Assembly (NCBI RefSeq): GCF_013177675.1
Contig: NZ_CP042652.1
Location: 434,001-498,000, forward strand
Length of the DNA: 64,000 bases
Direction: 5' to 3'
DNA from: Arcobacter acticola
Lineage (GTDB): Bacteria; Campylobacterota; Campylobacteria; Campylobacterales; Arcobacteraceae
In this document: piece by piece, positions 28,786 through 37,178 of the stretch
Position numbering within the stretch: position 1 is the stretch's first letter
How the letters are laid out: every line of letters starts with the position of its first letter
Translations under genes and position numbers: made by a program
Notes under the pieces: model-generated
Database searches by the model: none
Seen by the model: the letters and a program-made list of their open reading frames with translations, nothing else
Told to the model about the DNA's origin: nothing

Positions 28786-29649
28786 TTGAAACAATATTTA
28801 GATTTATTACAACACATACTAGATAATGGAATAGTAAAAGAAGATAGAACAGGAACAGGAACTAAATCCGTGTTTGGATATCAAATGAGATTTGATTTAA
28901 GTAATGGTTTTCCATTGGTTACTACTAAGAAAACTTTTTTAAAAGGTATTATCTCTGAGCTTTTATGGTTTATTGAAGGAAGTACAGATGAAAGAAGACT
29001 TGCAGAAATTCATTATGGTGATAAGCGTGAAAATATTATAGGTAAAAATACAGTTTGGACTGCAAATGCAGACGCACAAGGTAATGCTCTAGGTTACACA
29101 AATACTGAAACTATAAAAGAACTTGGACCTGTTTATGGAGCTCAATGGAGATCTTGGATGGGTGCAAGTGGAAAAGCCTATGATCAATTAGCAGATGTTA
29201 TAAATCAAATAAAAACAAATCCAGATAGCAGAAGAATTATCTTAAATGCTTGGAATGTGGCAGAAATTGATAATATGGCGCTTCCTCCATGTCATACTTT
29301 TTTCCAATTTTATGTAGCAAATGGCAAACTATCTTGTCAACTATATCAAAGAAGTGCAGATGTGTTTTTAGGAGTTCCTTTTAATATTGCTTCTTATGCA
29401 CTTTTAACTATGATGATTGCTCAAGTTTGTGATTTAGAAGTTGGAGATTTTGTGCATACTTTTGGTGATGCACATATTTACTCAAATCATATGGACCAAG
29501 TAAACTTACAATTAAGTAGAACTCCTCACAACTTACCAAGTATGAAAATCAATTCAGAAGTTAAAGATATAAATGATTTTAAAATGAGCGATTTTGAACT
29601 TCTTGGATATGAGTGTGATGAATCAATTAAAGCTGTGATGGCTGTATAA
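28786..29649 (+). CDS. thyA: Thymidylate synthase (ThyA type)
   Basis: Methylates dUMP to dTMP with methylene-tetrahydrofolate. 287 residues. [13 protein letters not shown] (19-31), [11 protein letters not shown] (114-124) and the nucleophile Cys169 in [11 protein letters not shown] are visible, then [15 protein letters not shown] stretch of about 25 extra residues around 80-108 gives the longer form found in some bacteria. TTG start with GAAGGA. Followed 19 bases later by folA, which regenerates the folate oxidised here. Confidence 0.96.
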   Translation: MKQYLDLLQHILDNGIVKEDRTGTGTKSVFGYQMRFDLSNGFPLVTTKKTFLKGIISELLWFIEGSTDERRLAEIHYGDKRENIIGKNTVWTANADAQGNALGYTNTETIKELGPVYGAQWRSWMGASGKAYDQLADVINQIKTNPDSRRIILNAWNVAEIDNMALPPCHTFFQFYVANGKLSCQLYQRSADVFLGVPFNIASYALLTMMIAQVCDLEVGDFVHTFGDAHIYSNHMDQVNLQLSRTPHNLPSMKINSEVKDINDFKMSDFELLGYECDESIKAVMAV

Positions 29650-29668
29650 AAAAAAGGAAAAATTTATT

Positions 29669-30172
29669 ATGAAAATCTCAATGATAGTTGCCTATGGTAA
29701 AAACTGGGAAATTGGTTTAAATAATGAAATGTTATGGCATATAAGTGAAGATTTTAAAAACTTTAAAACTATAACTTCAGGGCATCATATTTTAATGGGT
29801 AGAAAAACTTTTGAAAGCATAGGAAAACCTCTTCCAAATAGAACTTCAATTGTTCTTTCAAATACTGGATTTAAACATGAAGGTGTTCATACTTTTAATG
29901 ATATTCAAGAGGCATTTAATTTTGCAAGAGAATCAGCAGAAGAGGAACTATTTATAATAGGTGGAGCAAATATCTATGAAACACTTTTCCCTTATGTTGA
30001 TAAAATGTATTTAAGTGAAGTTGATTTTGAAGGTGTTGCTGACGCTTTTTTAAAACCTATTGATTTCTCAATTTGGGATTTAGCAGAAGAAAAATCTTAT
30101 GATGCGATAATTGAACATGGAAAAACTAAATCTCCAGCTTGGAAATTTAAAGTTTGGGTAAAGAAAGATTAA
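29669..30172 (+). CDS. folA: Dihydrofolate reductase
   Basis: Reduces dihydrofolate, closing the thymidylate cycle with ThyA. 167 residues. ISMIVAYGKNWEIGLNNEMLWH at the N-terminus, ILMGRKTFESIGKPLPNRTSIVLS (about 41-64) and FIIGGANIYE (about 93-102) are standard. The catalytic acidic residue is probably Glu27 or Asp28 in WHISEDFKNF. Start ATG after AAAGGAAA. Four bases before the next gene. Confidence 0.96.
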   Translation: MKISMIVAYGKNWEIGLNNEMLWHISEDFKNFKTITSGHHILMGRKTFESIGKPLPNRTSIVLSNTGFKHEGVHTFNDIQEAFNFARESAEEELFIIGGANIYETLFPYVDKMYLSEVDFEGVADAFLKPIDFSIWDLAEEKSYDAIIEHGKTKSPAWKFKVWVKKD

Positions 30173-30176
30173 TAAT

Positions 30177-31103
30177 ATGAAACTAGTAATTTTAGATAGA
30201 AAAACATTAGGTAATGATGTTGATATAAGTATTTTTGAGAAGTTTGGTGAAGTAGTTTCTTATGATATTACAAAAGAAAATGAAACACTTGATAGAATAA
30301 AAGATGCTGATATTGTTATTACAAATAAAGTTTTTATAAACTCAAATCATATGGATAATTCAGAAATGAAACTTATTTGTATCACTGCAACTGGTACTAA
30401 TAATGTAGATTTGGTTTATGCAAAAGAAAAAAATATAGAAGTAAAAAACGTAGCTGGATATTCAAGTTCATCAGTTGCTCAAGTTGCTTTTTCTATGATT
30501 TTTCATTTTGTAACGAAGCTAAATTATTATAAAAAATATGTAGATGAGGGGAATTGGCAAAAATCACCAATATTTACCCATATAGACAATCCTTTTTTTG
30601 AACTAGACGGTAAAAGAGTTGGAATCATTGGTCTTGGAGATATTGGAAGAAATTTTGCTTTTAAAGCTAATGCTTTCGGATGTGAAGTTGTTTATTATTC
30701 AACATCGGGTAAAAATTCAAATAGTGAATATAAAAGAGTAGAACTAGATGAATTACTAAAAACAAGTGATATTATTTCAATTCATTGTCCATTAAATGAA
30801 AATACAAAAGATTTGTTAAATTATGAAAATATGAAAAATATAAAAGATGGTGCAATTTTACTAAACCTAGGTCGTGGTGGAATTATAAATGAATCTGATT
30901 TAGCAAAAATAATAGATGAAAAAGAGATTTACTGTGGTATTGATGTGGTTTCAGTTGAGCCAATCTTAGAATCTAATCCACTTTTAAAAGTAAAAAATAA
31001 AGAACAACTTCTATTAACTCCACATATAGGTTGGGCTTCAATAGAAGCCAGAAGGAAACTTATTTCACTTGTGGCTAAAAATATAGAAAGTTTTATTTTC
31101 TAA
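30177..31103 (+). CDS. D-isomer 2-hydroxyacid dehydrogenase family protein
   Basis: 308 residues, NAD(P)-linked oxidoreductase. The nucleotide-binding motif GIIGLGDIGRNFAFKANAFG lies near 149-168, the arginine site GRGGIINESDLA near 237-248, and the catalytic His in TPHIGWAS near 281-288. Best match in memory is glycerate dehydrogenase/hydroxypyruvate reductase (HprA). Only four bases after folA; the three genes look like one transcript although the function is unrelated. The 3' end overlaps the small gene on the minus strand by 11 bases. Confidence 0.88.
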   Translation: MKLVILDRKTLGNDVDISIFEKFGEVVSYDITKENETLDRIKDADIVITNKVFINSNHMDNSEMKLICITATGTNNVDLVYAKEKNIEVKNVAGYSSSSVAQVAFSMIFHFVTKLNYYKKYVDEGNWQKSPIFTHIDNPFFELDGKRVGIIGLGDIGRNFAFKANAFGCEVVYYSTSGKNSNSEYKRVELDELLKTSDIISIHCPLNENTKDLLNYENMKNIKDGAILLNLGRGGIINESDLAKIIDEKEIYCGIDVVSVEPILESNPLLKVKNKEQLLLTPHIGWASIEARRKLISLVAKNIESFIF

Positions 31104-31215
31104 GAAAAAAGTTTATAAGTTTTCGAAAAAAAGAGAGTTTCTTTTTTTCGACTTTAGTTTTTATTTCATTACTTAATGCTTCTAGTTTTTTAGGTTCATA
31201 AAATGATTTACTCAT
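31093..31215 (-). CDS. Small basic protein, third gene of the stator-like operon
   Basis: 40 residues: MSKSFYEPKK, then a charged helix, then FFRKLINFFLRK. It starts with ATGA overlapping the stop of the OmpA-like gene, and has a good ribosome site (AGGTGA, seven bases before the ATG), so it is probably translated from the same message. The C-terminal segment is a short amphipathic helix, possibly membrane-associated. A perfect hairpin of A/T tracts (31124-31150) lies within it, which lowers confidence. Its tail overlaps the 3' end of the hydroxyacid dehydrogenase. No family recognised; too short for standard gene calls. Confidence 0.5.
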   Translation of the reverse strand: MSKSFYEPKKLEALSNEIKTKVEKKKLSFFRKLINFFLRK

Positions 31216-32285
31216 TTTTTATCACCTAAAAAGTTTTGAAGTTCTTTTACTGCTTCTTCATTTTTTATTGCAAATTTAATCTCAATTCTTCTTGAAGCAT
31301 CTTTATCTTCAGCTCCAGTTTTATCTAAAATTAAATCAGATGATGATCTTCCACTTGAGTTAACATAAGTACTTAAAAGATCTTTATCAATGATATTTGA
31401 ATCATATAAAAACTGCATAACGGCAAGTGCTCTTTGTTGCGATAAAGCTAAGTTACTTAAATACGTACCATCACTATTTGTATGACCTTCAATAGTGATA
31501 CTTTCAATGAATTTTCTCATCTCTTTATCACCAACCAATGTGTTTAAATATTTTTTTAGAACTATGCTTAACTCTTTTTTTGATTCCTCTTTTAATTTAT
31601 ACTCATTTTGGTCAAATAAAATATTTGAAGAGAATTTTATAGCTCCACTTTTTTCATCTATATTTATAGACTTCCCTAGTTTTTCCCTAAGTTTTGCAAT
31701 AACATTTAATTTAATACCTGTTAAATTTTTGATTTTAACTTTTGTGATATCAAACTCTTCAACCATTTTTTGATGAATCTGTGTTTGAACTAAAAGCTTA
31801 TCAGCTAATAAGGCTAACTCTTCATCTTTTAAACTTATGATATTTTGTCTATTTAAAAGCTCAGCAGATAGCTTTTCATTAGTATCCTTTTGCTCTTTTG
31901 TTTTTAAATCAAATTCTAATAATAAAGCTTTTAATTTTTCAATTTCAGCTAAATTAAGAGAGATACTTTTTGCTTTTTCATCAAGTGAAACATTTGCAGA
32001 ATCAAGTTTTGTTTTTGTTTCTTCATAAATATTTCTAGCTTGTGCTAATTCATAAAATAGCTGAGCTTTTTCATCTTGGATTTTTTTTAGAGCACTATTT
32101 TTATTTAGTATCTCTTCTTGACTTAAATTTAATGCTTGTTTTTCTCTTTCTAAATTATTTTGAGTATAAAGATATTTTATTACAATAGCTCCAATTACTA
32201 AAATAAATACAAAAAGAAGTCCTGCCATTAAGTCAGCGTATGAAATCCAAAAATTCTCTTCATTTTTTTGTTCGTTGTTATACAT
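31212..32285 (-). CDS. MotB/OmpA-family stator-like protein (ZorB-like)
   Basis: 357 residues. N-terminal transmembrane helix (about 13-40) with the channel aspartate in SYADLMAGLLFVFIL, the position equivalent to the proton-binding Asp of MotB. Then a long coiled coil (about 45-190) rich in Lys, Glu and Leu, and a C-terminal OmpA-type peptidoglycan-binding domain with TIEGHTNSDG (about 264-273), LSNLALSQQRALAV and DASRRIEIKF. Paired with a MotA/TolQ-like gene seven bases upstream. The coiled coil between the helix and OmpA domain is longer than in MotB and recalls ZorB of Zorya defence systems. Partner and job are open. Confidence 0.83.
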   Translation of the reverse strand: MYNNEQKNEENFWISYADLMAGLLFVFILVIGAIVIKYLYTQNNLEREKQALNLSQEEILNKNSALKKIQDEKAQLFYELAQARNIYEETKTKLDSANVSLDEKAKSISLNLAEIEKLKALLLEFDLKTKEQKDTNEKLSAELLNRQNIISLKDEELALLADKLLVQTQIHQKMVEEFDITKVKIKNLTGIKLNVIAKLREKLGKSINIDEKSGAIKFSSNILFDQNEYKLKEESKKELSIVLKKYLNTLVGDKEMRKFIESITIEGHTNSDGTYLSNLALSQQRALAVMQFLYDSNIIDKDLLSTYVNSSGRSSSDLILDKTGAEDKDASRRIEIKFAIKNEEAVKELQNFLGDKK

Positions 32286-32291
32286 TATTTA

Positions 32292-33512
32292 CTACTTTGA
32301 TAAATTTTTGAATTCAGTTAAATCTTCTATAATTTTTGTAGTTTGATTGTCAATTGATTCTAAAGAGTGATTTAATTTATCTGTAATTTTAACATCATAA
32401 TCATCAAGCTCTTTTTTGAATTTCCACTCAATTTTTTCCATATCTGATTTCATAGTTTCTATACTTTTTACAATATTTGTGTAAATAGCTTTTAGATTAT
32501 CAGAACTTAGATTATGTAAATGTGAATTTAATATTGAAACATTATTATTTAAAAGTTCAGTATTTAAAGCATATAAATCTTTTTGTTTTTCAAAACTTTT
32601 AATTGTTGTATTCATATTTAAAGTAACATCTCTTAACATAATGGATAAACTTTCATTATTATCAATATTTTCACTGATTTTAGTAGAAAGTAATAACTCT
32701 TTTTTCAAGATATCTTCAAGTAACTCAACTCTTTTTTCTATTAAAGTATTTATGTTATCCATCATATTGCTAGATGTTAGTTTTTCGAATACATCAGACA
32801 TTTTTGCATAGTTATCTAAGTTACTTTTTATATGAATTGATTCAATATCAACTTTTGTCCAGAAAAATGATTTTGTATTTTCTTTGATGATATAAGTATC
32901 GTGTTCAAATCTACTCATTCCAATTTTTTCAAAGAAAGTCCACCAAATTGATAAAAAGATACCAAAAATTGAAACATAAAAGGCAGTTCCAACTCCACCT
33001 AAAAGTACAGTAATCTCTTTTTCTAAAGCATTTGAAGTTCCAGAAGAAAAATCAGGCATAGAAAATGCAATAGATATAAAAGTACCTAAAATACCAAGTG
33101 TTGGGAAAATACCAGATGCAATTGAAGAAAAGTTTGTATTTCTAATATTACTTGTATAGTCTTCTAAGAAATCATTAGCACTTCCATTTGCTTTTGTAAT
33201 ATCTCCAATAGTTAATAAATTATTATTAATATAATTTTTTAAATAAAAAAACAATTCTTCATATTGCGTTTTAAACTTGCAAGAAACATAATAAGCATTA
33301 TGTCTTATAAAAAATAGGTAAATTAAATAAATAAATCCAATTAGAACAACACTATGAATTTCAACTTTTAAAGGGAAAAACCCAAAATAACACAATACAA
33401 TTATTGCAAAAAGAGCAGTAGGTACTGTTAATAAAGTAAATATTCTCGACATGGGTTTACAAGTGGTATAAAATCTTGAATTTAAATCAATAAAATCGTC
33501 ATCAGTCAACAT
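32292..33512 (-). CDS. MotA/TolQ/ExbB-family channel protein (ZorA-like)
   Basis: 406 residues from the ATG at 33512, chosen because the AAGGA site is only one base from the ATG at 33518. Two N-terminal helices (about 20-65), then the MotA/TolQ core GIFPTLGILGTFISIAF (about 135-151) and GGVGTAFYVSIFGIFLSIWWTF (about 168-189). Residues about 200-406 form a long cytoplasmic coiled-coil tail, much longer than MotA or TolQ but like ZorA. It forms a two-gene stator with the OmpA-domain protein after it. No ZorC, ZorD or ZorE gene is adjacent. Confidence 0.83.
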   Translation of the reverse strand: MLTDDDFIDLNSRFYTTCKPMSRIFTLLTVPTALFAIIVLCYFGFFPLKVEIHSVVLIGFIYLIYLFFIRHNAYYVSCKFKTQYEELFFYLKNYINNNLLTIGDITKANGSANDFLEDYTSNIRNTNFSSIASGIFPTLGILGTFISIAFSMPDFSSGTSNALEKEITVLLGGVGTAFYVSIFGIFLSIWWTFFEKIGMSRFEHDTYIIKENTKSFFWTKVDIESIHIKSNLDNYAKMSDVFEKLTSSNMMDNINTLIEKRVELLEDILKKELLLSTKISENIDNNESLSIMLRDVTLNMNTTIKSFEKQKDLYALNTELLNNNVSILNSHLHNLSSDNLKAIYTNIVKSIETMKSDMEKIEWKFKKELDDYDVKITDKLNHSLESIDNQTTKIIEDLTEFKNLSK

Positions 33513-33677
33513 AAACATTCCTTATGATGTTAAGTAATTTTAACTGGAAGTTTAGCATATTTATCGTTTTTACACATAAAATTTTGGATATTATTTAGAA
33601 TATTACAAAAGATTTTAGCAGCTTAAAGAATTAAAAGATAAAATATGGATATATTTTGGAAGAGAATGAATTAAATT

Positions 33678-35000
33678 ATGATAAAAATGTTTTTAACTCT
33701 GTTTGTAGTATTAGGTAGTTTGGTTTCTGTAGTTGCTGCAGAAAAATATACAATTTCTGTTTGTATGACTTTGAGTTTAGATAATGCGCTTGTTTGCAAA
33801 AAGAGAATTTTTGATAATATGGATGGAAAAGTCTTTATTGTAAAAGATAAAGATGAAAGATATTATACATATTTAGATATTTTTGATAATAAAAATGATG
33901 CATTACTTGTAATAAACAAAGCATCGCCTTATGTTAAACAACAAAAACCTTATATAAAAGAAATTTCTGAGGAAATAACAGCTCTTTACTCAAAAAAGAA
34001 AACCCTTATTGATTTAACTCAAACTGTAAAAAAAGATAGGATTCAAGAAGTATTCATAATTGACAATAATGAAAAGAAAATTGAAGAAAAAGTTAAACAA
34101 AAAAAAGCAGAAAATAATCAAGAGATAGTACTTGTATCAAGTAATCCTGAATTTGAAGAATTAAAATTAGTATCATCTTATCCTTTTTATGAGGGTCAAA
34201 AATTATCAGATGATGATTATTTAAAAGAACAAGCTCAAGAAGAAGCAAAAAAGATTGAAGAAATAAAATTAATAAGTATGGATGAATTTGATAAAGCAGA
34301 TGATGAAAAAAGAGCAGTAGAAGAACAAGAAAGACAATTAGAAAAACCAATAGAAGAACCAAAGAAAAAAGTTTTACTAACAAATCAAATAATTGAAAAA
34401 ACTCCAAATACTCAAATCTTAGATAAAGTAGAAAACAAAGTAGAAAATAAGATTGAAAATAAAAAAGAACAAAAAGAAATAGTTGAAGTTGTAATGAATA
34501 ACCCAGAAGATGAGCCTACTATTTTAAATTATGAAGAGTTAATAATAGAAGTTAATGCAAATACAAATTTGATGACTGTTAATGCAAAAATTAATAATGA
34601 ATTAAAAGAAATAAAAGAGTATGTTGTTTCAACTGCAAAAAAAGATGTGAAAAGGCCTTTTGGAGAAGGAAAAATCTCTAAAATATCATTAAATCCTATT
34701 TGGTATCCAACCCAAGATACTTTGAAAACTTTTAGAAAAAGAGGAATAAATCTTCCATCAGTTGTTCCTCCTGGGCACAAATACAACTATATGGGAGCAG
34801 CAAAAATAAACTTAACTCATATAGTTGATGGTAAAAACACATATAGAATACATGGAACTCTAAGTGAAAAAACAATAGGAACAAATGAATCAGCAGGTTG
34901 TATTAGAATGAAAAATAGTGATGTTCTTCAACTTGCAGCTTTGATAAATGATTTTTCACAGATAAAAAGTTTGAATGAGGTAAAAGTTATATTGAAATAA
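33678..35000 (+). CDS. L,D-transpeptidase (YkuD domain) with long charged linker
   Basis: 440 residues. Signal peptide 1-22 (VAAE), N-terminal region about 25-110 that may be a SPOR-like peptidoglycan-binding domain, a highly charged Glu/Lys linker (about 110-280), then the YkuD catalytic domain. The motif HGTLSEKTIGTNESAGCIRM gives His392 and the nucleophile Cys408 in SAGCIRM. Such enzymes make 3-3 cross-links in peptidoglycan or anchor lipoproteins. Single gene, divergent from the stator pair. Substrate is unknown. Confidence 0.85.
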   Translation: MIKMFLTLFVVLGSLVSVVAAEKYTISVCMTLSLDNALVCKKRIFDNMDGKVFIVKDKDERYYTYLDIFDNKNDALLVINKASPYVKQQKPYIKEISEEITALYSKKKTLIDLTQTVKKDRIQEVFIIDNNEKKIEEKVKQKKAENNQEIVLVSSNPEFEELKLVSSYPFYEGQKLSDDDYLKEQAQEEAKKIEEIKLISMDEFDKADDEKRAVEEQERQLEKPIEEPKKKVLLTNQIIEKTPNTQILDKVENKVENKIENKKEQKEIVEVVMNNPEDEPTILNYEELIIEVNANTNLMTVNAKINNELKEIKEYVVSTAKKDVKRPFGEGKISKISLNPIWYPTQDTLKTFRKRGINLPSVVPPGHKYNYMGAAKINLTHIVDGKNTYRIHGTLSEKTIGTNESAGCIRMKNSDVLQLAALINDFSQIKSLNEVKVILK

Positions 35001-35067
35001 CAAATAAAATTATAAAATTAAACAAATAAAGAGTATACTAAAGTACAAAAAAAGAGAGGACGAGATT

Positions 35068-35658
35068 ATGAAAAATATAGTAAAAGCAATTAAGTTAAGT
35101 TTTGTTGTAGCTGGTTCTTTATCAATTCTAGGAAGTGCACTTATTGCAAAAGATTTACCAAATAGAGGTCCAATTGAATTTTCATCATATGATACAAATA
35201 AAGATGGATTTGTAAGTGAACAAGAGTTTAATGATTTAAGAGCAAAAAGAATGGAGCAAAAAGCAGAAGCAGCAATGCCTATGAAAAATGCAGGAAATGC
35301 TCCATCATTTGCCATGTTTGATACAAATAAAGATGGTAAATTAACAGAAGTTGAGTTACTAAAAGGTCAAAATAAACAAATGCAAAATAACCAAAAGAAT
35401 ATGGGAATGAGTCCAAATGGTATGAAACCTAAAGGAAAAATGCCTGCATTTGAAGATTTCGATTTAAATAAAGATGGAATGATTAGTCTAAAAGAAATGG
35501 AAGAATCAAGAGAAAAAAGAATGGAACAAAATGCATTAGATGGGAAAATGATGAAAAATATTGCTAATCAACCAGCCTTTTCAGATATAGATTTAAATAA
35601 TGATGGAAATATTAGTAAAGAAGAGTTTTTAGCTCATAAACCTAAGCCAAGACAATAA
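35068..35658 (+). CDS. Secreted EF-hand calcium-binding protein
   Basis: 196 residues with a signal peptide (about 1-27, hydrophobic 12-25). Four canonical EF-hand loops can be read at 42-53 (DTNKDGFVSEQE), 85-96 (DTNKDGKLTEVE), 132-143 (DLNKDGMISLKE) and 175-186 (DLNNDGNISKEE), separated by Met/Lys-rich linkers. All have Asp at 1, Asn/Asp at 3 and 5, Gly at 6 and Glu at 12, so calcium binding is likely. Role could be a periplasmic calcium buffer or a sensor. Good ribosome site GAGAGGA. Confidence 0.85.
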   Translation: MKNIVKAIKLSFVVAGSLSILGSALIAKDLPNRGPIEFSSYDTNKDGFVSEQEFNDLRAKRMEQKAEAAMPMKNAGNAPSFAMFDTNKDGKLTEVELLKGQNKQMQNNQKNMGMSPNGMKPKGKMPAFEDFDLNKDGMISLKEMEESREKRMEQNALDGKMMKNIANQPAFSDIDLNNDGNISKEEFLAHKPKPRQ

Positions 35659-35666
35659 TTTTATTT

Positions 35667-35685
35667 GAGGGTGTTTTTTACCCTC
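35667..35685 (+). terminator. Short hairpin after the EF-hand gene
   Basis: Stem GAGGGT / ACCCTC (35667-35672 / 35680-35685) with a T-rich loop, no strong T-run after. Confidence 0.5.
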
Positions 35686-35707
35686 GATATTTATAATGTT
35701 ATTAAAA

Positions 35708-35955
35708 CTAAGATTTTAAGAAATAGAAGCTCTCTTGAAAACTTTGAAGTTTCCGCTTTCTCTTACTTTTTGATCTCAAAAAAGTAAGCAAAAAAGACTG
35801 CCGAATTGATGAAGGTGGAGTTTCCTAATATTTTAATCTTTTTTTTCTGCGTTGCGGAACTCGTCGAAAAAGTGCATTTAGCACTTTTCTCTCCTCAAAC
35901 AGTCCTCACTTTTCTCCGAAATAAAAGCCTAAAATCTTAGCTTCATCAAAGGCAG
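35708..35955. repeat. Non-coding element built of nested inverted repeats
   Basis: The 400-bp gap between the EF-hand gene and the next gene has no open frame. It contains a hairpin CTTACTTTTT / AAAAAGTAAG (35762-35771 / 35779-35788), a second AAAAGTGC / GCACTTTT (35868-35875 / 35881-35888), and outer arms that pair over long range: CTAAGATTTTA (35708 on) with CTAAAATCTTAG (35929-35940), and CTGCCGAATTGATGAAG (35798-35814) with CTTCATCAAAGGCAG (35941-35955). The phrase TTGCGGAACTCGTCG is GC-richer than the surroundings. It looks like a dispersed repeat or structured RNA. Confidence 0.5.
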
Positions 35956-36058
35956 AAATCTCTAGTGTTCAAACTATCTTTTTTAAATTGAGTTTAGAAG
36001 AGGCAAGGAACTTTAAGTATTTATGAGAGAATAAATAGTTAAAATAACTTATTTTAGA

Positions 36059-37042
36059 TTATTCAATTTTTTCATCTTCTTCAAATATTATATTATGTTT
36101 TTGACAATATTCTTTAATTTCTGAATCATTTTCAAAGTATTCATCACAAAAACTATTTAACTCATATTCTACAGACTGATAGTTTCTTTCATCTATAGTT
36201 AGCATTCTTTCAATTAACTCTATAAAATTTTCATATTTTTCATTTACCTTACATAGTTTATCAATAGTCTTAAAATCTAATTCTTTAAATTTTGATTGAA
36301 ATAGTATTTCACTTTCATAAGGGTTTGATTTAAGTTCAATGATACCTATTCCAAAAGATTCATTAAGTCTTTGCATTTCATCTTTTAAATTATCATTTAT
36401 TTCAAATGCAACTAAGTATCCATAATTTGCCCAACTTGAATTTGATACAGCTTGAAAATAATACTTCTTAAGTTCGTAATCTGTATTAATTTCTTTTTTT
36501 ATTTCATAAGAAGTAAGTTTGAAAGTATCTGATTTATTAAGTATTTTCATAAATGCTTTATTGATTTTTGAACTTAAACTTAAAAATTCTATACCAATCA
36601 TATCAGGATGAATCCATTTTTGATGGTCATCTTTAGAATTTTTTGATTCTTCATGTAAAATAGTTTTAGTATAAATATTTTTATTCTTTAGATAACTGCA
36701 AAGTAATTTATGTAAATCACGCTCTAGGTAAGTTTCATTTTTTTTAAGTTTTTTTGGCTCAATTTTTTCATTAATAATAGAAGCAACTTCATTAATATCT
36801 AAATCTTGTTCAAATTTTGCTAAGTAATATAAATATGTAGCTTTATCTCCTTTTATCCTTTTAACTCTTTGGTCATTTTTTCTAATAAAATCACCTAACA
36901 ATGCAGAAATTGTTGCTGCAGGTGTTTTTGCATCTCCAAAATTATAGTAATTTTGGTTAATAATATGTTCATGTATTTCATTATGAGTTAAAAGTCTTTG
37001 TAAATCTTCAAGACTTTTTAGGATAGCTTCTTTTATTGTCAT
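36059..37042 (-). CDS. HARE-HTH protein with PD-(D/E)XK-like motif (HrgA-like)
   Basis: 327 residues. N-terminal HARE-HTH domain (about 2-75: MTIKEAILKSLEDLQRL, FGDAKTPAATISALLGDFIR, then the basic KRIKGDKATYLYYL). The middle has a nuclease-like pattern: HPDMIGIE at 145-152 with Asp147, SYEIKKE with Glu180 and Lys182, and Gln197 in YFQAVSNSSWANYGYL. That is the order of a PD-(D/E)XK active site, although I cannot confirm the fold. It resembles HrgA-type proteins of Helicobacter linked with replacement of restriction genes. The C-terminus (240-327) is acidic. Single gene, next to recQ. Function is not established. Confidence 0.6.
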   Translation of the reverse strand: MTIKEAILKSLEDLQRLLTHNEIHEHIINQNYYNFGDAKTPAATISALLGDFIRKNDQRVKRIKGDKATYLYYLAKFEQDLDINEVASIINEKIEPKKLKKNETYLERDLHKLLCSYLKNKNIYTKTILHEESKNSKDDHQKWIHPDMIGIEFLSLSSKINKAFMKILNKSDTFKLTSYEIKKEINTDYELKKYYFQAVSNSSWANYGYLVAFEINDNLKDEMQRLNESFGIGIIELKSNPYESEILFQSKFKELDFKTIDKLCKVNEKYENFIELIERMLTIDERNYQSVEYELNSFCDEYFENDSEIKEYCQKHNIIFEEDEKIE

Positions 37043-37178
37043 AGCATCTCTTTTATTTTTAACAAATTATATCAAGTTTAGTTTCAGTAATTACTTTAAT
37101 AAAAAATTTGAATAATTATTTATATAAAACATCTTATCATTCATACACCCCTTACCCAAACTATGTTACCATCACATC

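Noticed and set aside
31124-31150. Rho-independent terminator of the hydroxyacid dehydrogenase gene
   Set aside because: The stem CGAAAAAAAGA / TCTTTTTTTCG is made almost only of A-T pairs, lies inside the small minus-strand gene and is not followed by a T-run.
31212-33512. Complete Zorya defence system
   Set aside because: Only the ZorA/ZorB-like stator is present. No helicase, nuclease or ZorC-like gene adjoins it; the neighbours are a hydroxyacid dehydrogenase and an L,D-transpeptidase.
34093-34407. Leucine-rich reading frame on the minus strand
   Set aside because: It is antisense to the charged Glu/Lys linker of the L,D-transpeptidase; reading such codons backwards produces Leu/Phe runs.
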